Shown: positions 10,847-23,170 of the stretch, piece by piece
Position numbering within the stretch: the stretch's first letter is position 1
Layout of the letters: every line of letters begins with the position of its first letter
NCBI RefSeq assembly: GCF_014805685.1
Contig: NC_060887.1
Span: 32,600,463 to 32,664,462 of the forward strand
Length of the DNA stretch: 64,000 nucleotides
Reading direction: 5' to 3'
Origin: Silurus meridionalis
Lineage: Eukaryota > Chordata > Actinopteri > Siluriformes > Siluridae
The notes under the pieces: model-generated
Database searches by the model: none
The model's input: only the letters and a program-made list of their open reading frames with translations
Told to the model about the DNA's origin: nothing
Program-made: the position numbers and the translations under genes

Positions 10847-12165
10847 GATGCTGTAGTACTGGTAGATTTTTTTTCTTCATACATTGATCAGTCTGCTACC
10901 CTCGGCTATTTTTCAAGTGCTTGATTCGATTTAAGGAAATGCTGGGTCTGCATCCAGGCCGATCTATAGACATATTAGACCCAACAACTTATCCCTTTTA
11001 TCCTTCATTTTATTTGAATAGTCCAGTTTCCAGAACTTGATGTTTTTGTGAATCATCTATACACCATTAACTCTTGCCTAGCCTTATTATATTAAAAAAT
11101 GTGTACCATGTGGACACTAGTAGTACATTTTCTGGCATTTTGCTGTAAGATAGATAAACATCATTTGTTATGTGATCAGGTAATGGGCTGCTTTATGACA
11201 GTTTATAAATGGCTCATAGAGTTGTCCAAGTAAACAAAAAGAAATCCAAGAACACCATGAAGCAAAAAGGAGTTCTGCAAAGATTTCTGAAAGCAGGAGA
11301 GACAGAAACCTTGCCGATAATGACAAAACAGTCCTTAGAACAAAATTACCTTTGTGAGGACTTCCACCTGGAGTGACAAATGACTGCAGATGAAGGTAGA
11401 GACAGATAGAGAAATTGGAGCGAGGTAGAGAGGTGATGTTATGAGCTTACATCATGGAGCGGCTAATGAAGATGGCGGCCACGCTGTTTTAGATGAACCC
11501 TGTCTGGAAGGAGGGATGAGTTTGTGAGGCTTTGTTGGTGTTGTGCAGGGGGGCTTCGAGGTTGTGTGGGCGGGGCGAACACGCTGACAGATTGATTGCA
11601 CAGTGATTTGGGCTGTTCTCTCACTCCATCATCATGTGACAGGGCCTACATTGTCTCGCACCTCTCGAGCTTTCGGTCATTAAAAAGCATTTGGCTTCCT
11701 GAATTGCGTAATTGAGAGGTACCATTACACAGGCAATTTGGAGACCTGATACTTCACCAGAGATAAGGAAATGAAAACACTGGGCAATCTGATTGTCCTG
11801 TCAACCTTAAATGCCACACCACAGCAATTTGTGTAAGTGATGTATAATATGTGATTTTTATTTTTTTTTATGTTGCAGCTTGTGGAGGGATCATGTTATT
11901 CTGTAGTTTTGGATCGAGATAGAAAAAATTCCTTTTTTTGTGTGTTATTTATTTATTGATTTCTTTTCCAAATGGAAAACATACAAGTGCAATAATTTCA
12001 GTAAATGTTTTGAAACTGTTTTAATGGTTGATTTTTTTTAAGCTGGTCATTGTGACACACTTTGACATTTACCGGCTACTATGACTGTGAGTGAAACTGA
12101 TCCCTGATTCAGTTTGATTTAATTTCACACCATGCAGATTGAAGCGGCTAATCAAAATACAGTCC

Positions 12166-12168
<3 letters not shown>

Positions 12169-12230
<62 letters not shown>

Positions 12231-12236
12231 GGGGGG
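12169..12236. repeat. (TG)n microsatellite ending in a G run
   Basis: Thirty uninterrupted TG units end in a run of nine G. Alternating purine-pyrimidine tracts of this length are known to favour Z-DNA. Confidence 0.97.
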
Positions 12237-13751
12237 TACCATTTGAATACCATTTTTGTACAGATATTCGTCTCTAATAACAGAAAGTCACTTCATAAAA
12301 CAAAATGTTCTTCAGAATTTCACACGCTGTGAAATACAAAATCTGCAACATTCACATTTGTATGTTTTTAAAATGCATATAAATATTTAAATATGGTGAT
12401 GGATGATAGAAAACAAAAATCAACCTACAACAGAGAACAGGAAGAAGGTAATGAATGATTTATTGAATAGTATAGGAATAATTAATAATAAAACACTAGG
12501 GTAATTCATAATAAATCTACTAATTAATAGTAAATGCATTTATTTTTAATATATCATTTATTAATAATTACAACTGTGTGCAGCATTTTCTATTGTGTTT
12601 TTTGGCCCAGATAATTAGAATTCAGCATATTTTATGTCTGTCCTCTGGATTTTATATCGCATGTCAATACGGCCCACAAACCAAAATACAAAGAATGTTG
12701 CTCACTTGGGGTAAATCAGTGTCATATCGTCACTGCTGTATGGATCTTCTACACTTGAGCGCATTTGTGGTGTTCTCACCTTAAAAAAAATAAAGATAAA
12801 ATTTTGAGTCAAGTATGGACTTGAGTATTTCATAACTCAAGTCCATGAGATATCAAACAAAGCAAACATTACAGACTGATTAGCAACAAACAAAAAAAAA
12901 AAAAAAAAAAAATTAATTTCTCAAGGCTTTCCCATGCAACTTTCAGTTCAAGGTCACCACAGACCATTCAGCGGCCATCCGATTTTATTTGCGCTGGAAA
13001 TAATTAGAGCTAAAATCTAAAAATTTAGAACCCTAAATGAGACTTTCCCTTTCTCCTCATTCTCCAGCTGTTGCGCTTATCGAAAGCAGGAGTTTGATAT
13101 TAAGTGAAGTGCACCCCGAGGTCGGTGCTGCTTTATGAGTTAATTTCTCATTAATATGAGCTCTGTGGCTGCTGATGGCCTGATGCTCGAACAGCCCGAC
13201 GTATTCAGGGCCTCCGTGTGGGGCTTAAATTCACTGCATCCATCTGTTGCCTTAAAGCAGGCATGGGAGTTTTGCCTTTTCACGGTGTGTTATTCCTTAC
13301 ACTTAGTGAGCACTAAAACACACCTGAGCCGCTGCGTGTTTATGGAGCTGTAAAGGTCCTACACACGAAAATACCGACTCACGTATACGTCATGATTGAA
13401 ATTTAAGAGCCCAGCCCTTATCAGTGGATCAGGAAATGTATACTAGCTTGTCATGATCGTATTATTGCTTTTGGATTTTGTCCTGAAATGTGGGAAATAT
13501 ATTTACAAAAGTTTAAAGCAGCACAGTGAAGGAATATTTTTTCTATTTTTGCATCAGGACTTCACATCACATCAATTTCAGAATCAGAGAATCATCATGC
13601 TTGGCCAAACAATGTGTCATGGTGTGCTGGTGTTAAAAAAATACGAAAATCTTTAAAAACTAAGAAAAGAAAAGAAAATAATGAATAAAGATAAAGACTT
13701 TAGCTATATATATTTGTGCAGGGTATGTAAAATGAGGCAGTTCAAATAATA
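12237..13751. other. Intronic sequence, nothing recognised
   Basis: A poly-A run lies near 12892-12911. 12950-13360 is free of recognisable repeats and slightly GC-richer. Confidence 0.4.
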
Positions 13752-13935
13752 CATTTTACATTTACAGCATTTGACAGACGAACCTTATCCAGAAAAACTC
13801 GCATCTTATTCATACATCTGAGCAGCTATGGGGTTAAAGGCCCTGCTCGGGGGCATATAAGTGGCAGATTGGTGTGGTTGGGATTTGAACTCATGACCTT
13901 CAGATATCTTGTCTTATCAAGTAAGGTAGTGCAAA
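13752..13935 (-). mobile_element. tRNA-derived SINE with an ATTTACATTTA-type tail
   Basis: On the minus strand the order is tRNA-like head with B-box GGTCATGAGTTCAAATCCCA, body (GGGCCTTTAACCCCATAGC), then a tail (TTCTGGATAAGGTTCGTCTG, ending ATGTAAAATGT). Tail and head match the copy at 35855. Confidence 0.75.
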
Positions 13936-14451
13936 AGATAATATTTCCCAAATAAGTCTAAGGTGCAGGGTTGTGATATAGTAGTCCATGATGGTTGCAT
14001 TATTGTAACGCACATGAGATGACAGTATGAGGTTTACATTAATGTTAGAGTTTGATGAGGCAGATCATAGATGATGTGGGTCCTGACATTATTACTGTAT
14101 ATAAAGAAATATTGCAGGATTTATGTAAGATTTTTTTTTTATCTGTCTTTTGAAGTGTATTGCTTGGTCTGTACATTAAACAGAAAATATAGGAAGCCTT
14201 GAATATTCCCACGAATCCCCTGTTCATTATGGATGTGCTTTTTTTTGTTTTACCTGACCTTAGGCGTAATTATTCAGCTATTGCTAATCAGCACATTCAT
14301 TAAGTATGAAGAAATCATCTATGTGTACTTGTTAATCAGTGTCTGTGTATTTGCACTTAAAAATAGTATAACGTCTGAATTTATTGACTTTGATTAACTC
14401 AATACAATTGCACCTGTAAAGGGAAGGTGTATATATTAGACATATCAGGGG
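13936..14451. other. Intronic sequence, nothing recognised
   Basis: AT-rich; no structure seen. Confidence 0.4.
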
Positions 14452-14645
14452 AAAATGGGCAAGCATTCCCGGTCAGGAACCAACCCCAGCCATTAGGGTT
14501 GCACAAGCCAGTGCACTCTTAGTGCCGGTCCCAAGCCCGGATAAACAGGGAGGGTTGCCGTAAAAACACGTGCCAAATCGAACATGCGGATCACGAATAC
14601 GGATGATCCGCAGTGGCAACCCCTAATGGGAGAAGCTGCAAGAAA
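14452..14645 (+). mobile_element. SINE with an RTE-like 3' tail
   Basis: CCCGGTCAGGAACCAACCCC and AGTGCCGGTCCCAAGCCCGG match the body of the tRNA-Glu SINE at 41991. The 3' part (CGGATGATCCGCAGTGGC, then CCCCTAATGGGAGAAGC) is shared with the 3' end of the RTE-like LINE fragment at 36689. The shared tail suggests mobilisation by that LINE. The tRNA-like head is truncated. Confidence 0.65.
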
Positions 14646-15059
14646 GTTTAGTTTAATCCTTATGAGTGTGCCTGAGGTGATGGAAAAACTTCATGAGGTG
14701 ATCTGAGGAACAAACCTTGAGAGGAATCGGACTCTTCTGGGACACCTGAGATAACCATTAATTCATTATTTAATTCATTTGTTTATTCATTCATTTACTC
14801 TTTCATTCATTCACTGTTTACTAATGGACATTTGAGTGTGAATCTTTTGTTGTTTCTATATTTTTATTTTATTTTATATTAAATATTTATATAAAAATGT
14901 TTTTTGCATTTTTCATGGTTCCCAGATTGAACCTTCCACAGAAATCTCATTCATTGTCAGGCTGTGGAGTTATACTCGGCAGCAGGGAGTGGTTTCCAAT
15001 TTACGAGAACTCCATCCAGAAGTAGGTCTGAGGTGCATCAGGCAGGGCCGGAGACAAAA
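14646..15059. other. Intronic sequence with a weak dispersed-repeat fragment
   Basis: AAACCTTGAGAGGAATCGGA at about 14715 resembles the interior of the CAAAGCAGC repeat. The rest is unrecognised. Confidence 0.35.
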
Positions 15060-15657
15060 GAACACAGGGTCATCAATGCATATCTGTGGTCTGATTTCAC
15101 AGAAACACTACTGTTGCTCTAATTGCTGAAAAAGCTAATGCTGGCTGTGATAGGAATGTGTCAGAACACACAGTGCATCTTACTGGCATTGACCTCTTTA
15201 CATTTATGGCTTTTGCCATCTCTTATTCAGAGCATCTTACAAAAATGCTTTCAAAGATCTATCGGTAAATTGATTCTAAAGCTGGTTTATTGGGATACAG
15301 CCTAAGGATGCCATGATAACATCAACTTTTTCAGCAGGATTATTTGCCAAAAAAATGCTCTGGAATGATTTGAGGAGCATGACAGAGTTTAAGGTGTTGC
15401 CTTGGCATCGAAATTCCTTAGGTCTCAATCCAGTTGAGCATTTAAAGGACATGCTGGGCAAACAAGCCTGATCCATGGAGGCCTCACCTCAAAACTTAGC
15501 GGACTTAAAAGATCTGCTGCTAATATCTTGGTGTCAGATACCCAGCACACCTACAGAGGTTTTGTGGCGTCCATGTCTCCAGCTTGTTTTGGTGGCATAA
15601 AGGGTCAAACTAAGTATTGCACAGGCGGTTTTAATGTTACGGTTGTTCAGTGTGTAT
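15060..15657 (+). mobile_element. Tc1-like remnant, family A, with a nested repeat
   Basis: The left part (15086-15180) matches the family A coding region after the helix-turn-helix (ATTGCTGAAAAAGCTAATGC). The right part resumes at about 15331 with TTTCAGCAGGATTATTTGCC, encoding QQDY with the second catalytic Asp intact. It continues through CTCAATCCAGTTGAGCAT, encoding LNPVEH with the catalytic Glu intact. The end (TTTTAATGTTACGGTTGTTC) matches the family A right terminus. The part with the first Asp is missing, and stops break the frame (for example TGA after KQA), so it is dead. Confidence 0.8.
15192..15330 (-). repeat. Dispersed repeat nested in the family A element
   Basis: TTTACATTTATGGCTTTTGC and CAGAGCATCTTACAAAAATG form the reverse of the tail shared by SINEs at 13752 and 35855. 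The following TTTATTGGGATACAGCCTAA is not part of the Tc1 element. Tc1 homology stops before it and resumes after it. Confidence 0.65.
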
Positions 15658-17760
15658 ACTTTCATATGCAATATGAATAAGAGTTTGTAAATGCATGTAA
15701 TGCAACAGCAAACTTTAGTAGATACCTTGAAAGAAGACAAACCCAACCCTTTCTCTCTCTAAAAACACTGGGATTTATAATCATTACTGCATTAAAGCAT
15801 AAAAGTGTAATAAAAGAATGCTCAGATTATAAGGACTACAGACACAGATCTAAGATACTCTATTCCACAATACCCTGGGGAGATAATCCACTGGAGCAAG
15901 GGTGAGACGACTTCTTTGGCTAAACTGTTTTGGGGAAGTAGAAATCTTTAAGGAATTCATTTGGGAACATCCAGTTTAATAGCATCAGAATGATTCAGGC
16001 GGGTCTGGAGGATGAAAGGAGTCACAGCAGTAGAAATGTGTTGAGATCTGTAACTGGCATCAAGTCAGGCAACAGGAGTACATGCACAGAAAGTCCTTCA
16101 GAAAGCCAGCTGCTCATAAGAAAAATGTGCTCTGTTACATATGAATTAGTTATAACTTATCACACAGCGGTTACCCAACATCTCTGTATAAATAAGTGTC
16201 ATGTTTCATGTTACAAAAAATATCATAACTATTAATCCTGAAGGAAATTATTTTGCCAGAGACGGCTTCTTAGTACAAGAAACAAATATACATTTAAATG
16301 AAATATAATACAAAAATAAATGTATAAACAAATGTATTTGAACATATAAAAGGTGATAGGAAACTAAAAACATATTGTTTATAATATGATATTGCACATG
16401 ATTTGATATTGCACATTGTATGGAACAGCACATGGTATAATGGCATAATATTGCATATGGTTATTATATTAAAGTACATTGTAATTATTGTGAGATTTTG
16501 ATAATGCGTATAATGGAACAGTGACACTGTGAGTGTTCATTGTGTCAGCTCTGCTAGTTACTGAAAGGCAAGGAGTTATAGAGTTTGATTTCTATTCTAT
16601 TCTAAGTTACATTTATTATAATTCTTCCCTTGCTTGCTTTGATCTTTTGTTCTTTTTTTTTTTTTTGTCATAAACAAACAGGGGCAAATATACTAGACTC
16701 TGTAGACTGATAAATCATTGTAGTTTTTATAAACCAAACAAATGCATTATCAATGTTTTTAATGTACAGACAAAATCAAGCACATAACTGCAAAAACAAG
16801 AAGGGCCCAGACTCCTGCGGTTGAAATATTTGTGTGTTTATTAATATTAAATAAATACAATATATATTTACGAATCTGATATTCTCCATCAGTGACCGGA
16901 AAATCTTTTTTAGGTATACATGGAGTTTTTGAGTAATCACATAGACACTTAAGAAAAACCTGTGTGTAACCCTTTTTTGCAGCCACTGGCAACCCAGTGC
17001 CCTAGTTACTCCATATAAGTTATTCCATCACATATTAGTCCAAGAGTGGAATTCAGACCACCAAAAGGCAAGCGCTACCCAATTACCAGGAAAAAGCCGG
17101 TGTAGAAACAGGAACAGGATATTAATATGTCTGAGAAGCGAGATTGCAGTGAATTGATGAAATTAGATGCACCACCCCTCACCAGCTGCCACTGAGTTCA
17201 TGGGAGCTCACAGTTACCCTAAGACAGATCTGCACAGAATCCTGTCAGAAATCTTCACCTTACTCAGCGGCCTAAACATAAAAGATCTACTTCATTGATT
17301 TCTTCAATCCAGCATGTATCTTTTAATAAAAAGACTTTCCATTAATGTGACTTGTATGTTTCTAAGCCGTGCGTCTTTCTCAAATCACTATTTTTATACC
17401 AGACCATAATGTACAGACATGATTAACTTAACTCAGCATTAGAGATATCGATCAGCTCAGTCAGAGGAAAGAAATGTAGGAAAGAATGTACTCTCACATT
17501 ACCTGAGTAATCTGGAAAGTGTCTTATTTAGCCACACTAGAACTTCACCCATTAGAAACCTGCATGTCCATTTGGTGCATGTGTTAAAATGCATTTTGTG
17601 AGTAGGATGGTTGGGTCTTTAATGCCGCTCTCCATCTCATCAGTCTTTTTTTCCAAGCCTTATCTCCCGGCCCTCCATTTCTCAGGCATTAGAGGAGGGG
17701 CTCCGGAACAATCAAAGTTAGTGTGAATATGACGAATGCATCCGAACATCTGACCATAGG
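15658..17760. other. Intronic sequence, nothing recognised
   Basis: About 2.1 kb without a recognisable repeat family, apart from a T run near 16653. Short open frames here look random. Confidence 0.4.
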
Positions 17761-17873
17761 TCAGGAAGAGTTACAGACAGGTCCAGGAAGAGTTACAGGA
17801 AGAGGTCCAGTAAGAGTTACAGACAGGTACAGGAAGAGTTCAGGAAGAGGTCCAGGAAGAGTTACAGACAGGT
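17761..17873. repeat. Imperfect minisatellite, AGGAAGAGTTACAGACAGGT units
   Basis: Five to six irregular units alternate CAGGAAGAGTTACAGACAGG with shorter CAGGAAGAGGTC versions. The open frame across it (repeated GRVTDR) reflects the repeat. Confidence 0.85.
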
Positions 17874-17892
17874 TTAGAAATTCAGACCAAGT

Positions 17893-18068
17893 CCAGATTC
17901 ATTCATTTATTCATTAATTTGTGCATGTTAAGAAAGCACTTTATGCTGGTCAAGGTTACAGTTTATCTGGAGCTAATCCCAGGAACCCTTGGCATGAGAT
18001 GGGTATGTGCATCCTATCCAGGTTGTACTGTATTCCTACCCGTCCATCACAAGGCATCTTACACACAT
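17893..18068 (-). mobile_element. V-SINE-like 3' tail
   Basis: On the minus strand CCTTGTGATGGACGGGTAGG, TTCCTGGGATTAGCTCC and GACCAGCATAAAGTGC end in a TGAATGAATGAATGAAT tail. This order is that of the 3' part of teleost V-SINEs. The tRNA head is absent. Confidence 0.6.
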
Positions 18069-18462
18069 CCTCACACAGGATCTGTGATGATCACAAATGT
18101 TGAGCTCAGTAGCTCCTAGTTTTATAACCATAATGAATGTAAAAAGAACATTACTTATAATCTTATACTCCAGTGCTCATGTTAGTTCTCACTCTCCAGT
18201 GTTCTGTATTGTTGAAAGATTTATGATCAAACTCTTGATGTCACCCAGATGAGGATGGGTTCCCCTTTTGAGTCTGGTTCCTCTCAAGGTTTCTTCCTCA
18301 TAACATCTAAGGGAGTTTTTCCTGGCCACAGTCGCCACAGCTGCTCATCAGGGATAAATGCACACCGTTCACCTTAACTGTTGATTTCTGTAAAGCTGCT
18401 TTGAGACAATGTCTGTTGTGAAAAGCGCTATACAAATAAACTTGACTTGACTTGACACTAAT
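18069..18462 (-). repeat. CAAAGCAGC dispersed repeat, long copy
   Basis: On the minus strand it begins at about 18462 with TCAAGTCAAGTTTATTTG. It passes TGTCTCAAAGCAGCTTTACA, AAAACTCCCTTAGATGTTAT and AACCATCCTCATCTGGGTGAC-like sequence, and reaches GAGCTCAACATTTGTGATCA. The order matches 36471-37130 and 55092-55330. It has no coding potential and its class is unknown to me; it may be a SINE-like or composite fish repeat. Confidence 0.75.
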
Positions 18463-19179
18463 TCACACCTCGTAGCAACTTACCCACAGTAGAAGTATGC
18501 TTTTATACGAAAACCTGAGAACCTAGAAGAAACCAGGTGATGAGGTGAAAGTACAAATTGATCGAAGCTGAGGATGTGCCCTGGGACAGTCGAGCTATGC
18601 CACCTAATATATATTACCAATTCATAATCTTTGGGCAAAATAAAGAAGACAAAGAAATCTGTATACAGGGCTCACAAATTCAAGTTTATATATTTTAAAT
18701 TGAAATATAAATACTCATAAACTCACACTCCATTGGGTATTTTTGTATCTTTTAGTATTATTTGCTCATCTTCCTATTCTAAGTCTGCAATGTTGACTGG
18801 TCTATCTTTATACATTCTTCTTGACAAAACTGTCAGATGTGGTTTGATTGCAGTGAGAAAGTGAACTGACCCTGAATCGATTCGCTGCAGGAAGTGAACT
18901 GAAAATGGCAGGCATTTTAGGATGCAGCATTTTTCTGTAGATACTAAATTCAGCTTGAGTGGAAAATTGAGTCAAAGCACAGCTGTACTTACCCTGATCA
19001 TCCATTTTATTAGGAACACCTGCACTGCACAGAGATACAGAGACACTGTAAATGTTTTGAAACTAAGAATAATCTCTACCAAAGTAATAAAAAGGCCAGA
19101 AAGTAAGGATCTACTCATTATCCAAAACACTGGTCAAGCATGCATGACATGGGCTTTACAATAGATGGGGTTTTTTTTG
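18463..19179. other. Intronic sequence with a short Tc1 family B end
   Basis: CATTTTATTAGGAACACCTG at about 19003 matches the terminus of the family B Tc1-like element found at 26128. Nothing else is recognised. Confidence 0.4.
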
Positions 19180-19485
19180 GTTTGTTTTTTTGATTTAGCA
19201 GCAGAACTAATTCAGAAGGTTGTGGAAAAATCAACTCTAGTGGTTTCTAGAGAAATTTATCCAATTTGAACTTCAGCATGCAACAAGACAATGATACTAA
19301 AAGGAGGAACATTTTAAAAAACAGCTGTTCTGATGATTGTTTGACTCATTCATCAGACCTTCCCCCAAATATGCAATGCTGAAGGGAGAAACCATCCAAA
19401 ACTGACTGCAATAGTGAAAAGCTGTGGTACAATGTTAAAAAAATGTTGGCTTTGCCATTAGCAAAAACCCTGGTACACATCTATT
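19180..19485 (+). mobile_element. Possible Tc1-like fragment
   Basis: AGCATGCAACAAGACAATGA can be read as MQQDND, the block around the second catalytic Asp of Tc1 transposases. Flanking similarity is weak and no terminal repeats are seen. Confidence 0.35.
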
Positions 19486-19493
19486 TGGAAATA

Positions 19494-19819
19494 CAGATGG
19501 TCCTAGAGTTACAATGACCTCTCGTTTGACCTACGATATTTCGATCTTACGATGACTACAGCAATATGACAAAATTGTAAAATATTTAAGTGTTCACATA
19601 CATATATATCTGTAAATTTTATACAGTATGGTAGTGTAAAATGCTCTGTTTTGCTAAATTATGTTCTGTTCTTAGTTAAATTAATGATGAATTACAGTAC
19701 ACTACCCCATAATGATCACCATTCTTCAAGACTCATGTGGACATGTCTTGGCTTACAATATTTTCAAGCTACGGTGGGATCATCGGAATGCATCTCTAGC
19801 ATAAGTCGGGGACCACCTG
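19494..19819. mobile_element. MITE with TA target duplication
   Basis: The left end is CAGATGGTCCTAGAGTTAC. The right end is GTCGGGGACCACCTG, whose reverse complement CAGGTGGTCCCCGAC mirrors the left end. TA flanks both sides (19492-19493 and 19820-19821). At 326 bp and without coding potential it is a Tc1/mariner-type MITE by its target site. The arms are imperfect, so it is old. Confidence 0.75.
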
Positions 19820-22454
19820 TACCCTGTAACACATTTACATGGAAATATACTGAAATGAAAGCTGAAATTTTGATCTTTCAACACATTCATCTTAAAAGCT
19901 CAAAAAAAATTTCTTTAGTGTATAACAAAAAGAATAGATGTGGCCTTGCTGTTCCAATTCTTGTAGAGGAGACAGTATGAGGACCTCTTAGTGTGTTGAT
20001 TAGTCAGGGATAGACTTTCCGAAGTTATCCTTGTGCTGATTTACAGCTATTCCAAGCACGCAAATTAATATGAACTGTCTAATGATCAGTCCACCCTGCT
20101 GACTCATCTTTGCTGAATTTTTAACAAGTCTGTCTACCCTTATACATTTTTATGCAATTCTGAGAACACCGTCATCTCTTTTGGTTCGGGTCACCTTATC
20201 CGAGGTATTTTCAGGCCATGTTGGCGCACGTTAGAGTAAACTTTTCGCTTTCTGCTCCTGGATCCCTGTCTGCAACCCAACCTGAGCAGAACTGATCAAT
20301 GAGGCTTCACTCTGCAAGGACTGAGATCATCATATACAGTGATAGAGAAAGTGCAGAGCCAGAGCTATGCCAATATTACATTTCAAGGCCTGGCAATATC
20401 TAGAGCTCATACCAAACAAGTCAGCATGATGGAAGGATTTCTTTGGGCAACTACATCAGGATGTGGACAGATGGGACCACTCCTTTCCCGCGGTCCAGCA
20501 GCTGTAATTAGCCCTGAAATGTATGGATTAATGGACACCAGTGGATTACTGGTGCCTTACTGTCTGCACTTTCTCTCTCTCTTTTTCTTCTGCAGGAAGT
20601 ACTGACATGTCATCTAAAAGCTTGGCACAAAACATGGCTCAGATCCTTAATCCTGCATTGGCATTTTTTGTATCTTGTTTACTTGCTCCCACATTGAAAA
20701 AAAACCAAAATACAACTGCACCTCAAGTTACTGTACATTAGCGCTATAGGGCAGCCTAAGGACATTTTGAAATGTCTTCCTTGCCTCTGGTAGTGTTCTC
20801 TGTCTTCTTTGTGGGGGTGTCTGGGGTTGTTATTGATTACCCAGAGACACTGAACAGTTAAATGGGTCAGACATTGGAGCCTAGGCGCCCAGGATCTCAA
20901 CCCAACACACCTTTGCAGAAAAAGTAGAGCATCAGTTGCATCTGCAGAGGCACTCATGTGTGGAGGTCTGGCCAGGTCAGGTCTTTGATAGGCTAAGGAG
21001 ACACCTGGCTGAATTATTTTTTTCTTTTTTTGCCATTAGACAAGAACCCACTCATACTGGAACATTTTATGTACCTGTTCTTAACGTAGCTGCTGTGTGC
21101 TGTTTTCTATGCAATTTTATGTTTACGGTGTTGTGTATTAAATTGAGATGCTTATTAATGTCCAAGCCAAGTGTGTGGAGCAGTATAATTAAAAAAAAAA
21201 AGAAAAAGAAATAGGACCAAGATTTGAACCCTGACACTTGAGTGATGTATACGTAGACCCTGCCGAGCAAGAGGAAATAAAGCTTGCAGAACTGAATTCT
21301 TCTCTCGAGTCTAGCCACAATTAATGGCACTGTGCATGAATTTTTAATGCCCATGTTCAGTGATACTGCTGTGTGTGCTCAGGTCACACACTTTGTGTAG
21401 TTCAAAGATGTTGGGTTTTTTTTTTTTTTTTTTTACAGATTTCTTCTTTTGTTAAATGGTGCTGTAGTTGCTTTTATTAATACTTTTAGGGCATTGTTGC
21501 CAGCTTTGCTTTGCATTTCCGTCACCGATTGTGAAATATATCTAGGTTGTTGTCATATTCTGTTGGTTGAGAAAATTTTTTTATGAATAAATAAGTACAA
21601 TATTGGAAAAATACCAGTATTGATAAAGATGCACCTTTTTTTGTATTATAAAGCCATACTACAAACATGTCCAAAGACTAAAATCACTGTTTGGACATTT
21701 AATAGAGACAGAAAACCTGAAGCCTAACCTGTATTTGCTTAGGTCTCCTAAGTGTCTAAGAGTAAATAGTGATATAATTGCACAGACTTTGGTGTTTCCT
21801 CTGTGATTTCATTGTTGACACATTTCTGCCTTAATTGTTTTGGTGTGTTTGTATTTCAGTGTGTCTCTGTGTGCATACAGCGACTGTATGCTCACCTTAA
21901 AAGTGATATTTTTAAAGAAAGTTTTTCAGAATTGCATTAATTGAAAAGCATTGTTTATACAGGCCGTTAGAGCTCTCCTCCTCCTTTCGCACAGTGTGAT
22001 CACTTTCATTACCCAGAGACTTTGATAGACCTGCCTCATAATTGAGAAACGCACATTAATGCGTCCACAAACTATCCTCTGATTGCGCTCTCATCCGTTT
22101 ATGCAAATGTGTCCAGTGGTATCCCTTTATGAGTCGAAAAAGCAATCAGACGCGAGCCTTCTCTCCTCACCCCATTCGTAGAAGCTGAACACTGTGAAAG
22201 CATGACCTTAATAAAGGCCTGCCTGTACAGCTAGCCATAAATCTATGCTTAGCTCAATGGTCATTATTGACTGAGGCCAACACTACAGCACTTTTAAACA
22301 TTTATGCCTGTGACTATCAACACTCGCACCTTGGGGAGGTGTAAAAGTAACACTTGAGTGCAAACCTGAGGCATTGATAATGTTGAAAATTGATAAGTGC
22401 AGGTTACAGAGATAAGAAATTGATTGCGATTTCAGTTTAGACAGCAAGAGCCAT
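19820..22454. other. Intronic sequence, nothing recognised
   Basis: A/T runs lie near 21190 and 21418. No repeat family or exon seen. 22000-22220 is repeat-free and more GC-balanced. Confidence 0.4.
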
Positions 22455-22683
22455 TAGTGTGGCAAAAATGTGCAAGTGTACAGATCTGAGCAAGGACATT
22501 TGTCAAGGGCCAAAATGTGACTAGACGTCTGGGTCAGAGCATCTTCAAAATGAGACGTACCATCACACCTTCAAAGATCTTGTGTGGTTTAAGCCTCAGT
22601 GTCTCAGGGCTGCTTTTGTGGCACAGGGGTGATCTACATAAAATTAGGCTGATGTTTTTAATGTTCTGGCTGATCTGTGTTTG
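22455..22683 (+). mobile_element. Tc1-like remnant, family A, large internal deletion
   Basis: The left part (CAGATCTGAGCAAGGACATT, GGGTCAGAGCATCTTCAAAA) is the start of the family A coding region. At about 22560 it jumps to the C-terminal region (CACACCTTCAAAGATCTTGT, GTCTCAGGGCTGCTTTTGTG) and then the right terminus (AATGTTCTGGCTGATCTGTG). Both catalytic centres are deleted. Confidence 0.75.
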
Positions 22684-23170
22684 AAACTCATTTTAAGAAG
22701 GTTTTTGAAAGGAAAGGAAAGTGTTGGGGAGCTAGAAAAGGAAATGTGTGAGTATTTCTTCAGGAAATCCCAATGACCCATGGTCAGGTGACAGTGAATA
22801 TAATTGACTGTACTTTTGTAGTGGAAGGGGTGGTGTTGATCTTTGTCTTGTCAGCCAGGGAGCCATTAAGAAATCATGGGTGTCATTGAGCTTATGTATG
22901 TGACAGTGAGGATGGAGCTTTCATCTAAGTTGAAAATATTGGTCAATGTTTGAGGAAGCATATATTCTCTAACTCTAGTTAGCTGCTGTTTTATGACAGC
23001 AGAGTGAGCTAGTGGATGGGAATTAGTATAAATGCTCTAACAAGCAAACTGTGGAAAGAAAAAAGTGGTTTAAATTACTTTGCATGTATTCTTATACATT
23101 ATACTTATACTTTAAGACTATTTTCTCTGTAATATTTTCTATCTACAGATTGTTGTGGTTATTATAAAGC
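22684..23170. other. Intronic sequence, nothing recognised
   Basis: No structure seen. Confidence 0.4.

Larger units (their letters stand above)
9138..12168. other. Intronic sequence, mostly unrecognised
   Basis: It contains a CA array (9581-9610) and an AAAT array (10806-10846). The stretch 11380-11830 is repeat-free and somewhat GC-richer (for example ATGGCGGCCACGC near 11472) and could hold a conserved non-coding element. No exon was recognised. Confidence 0.4.
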
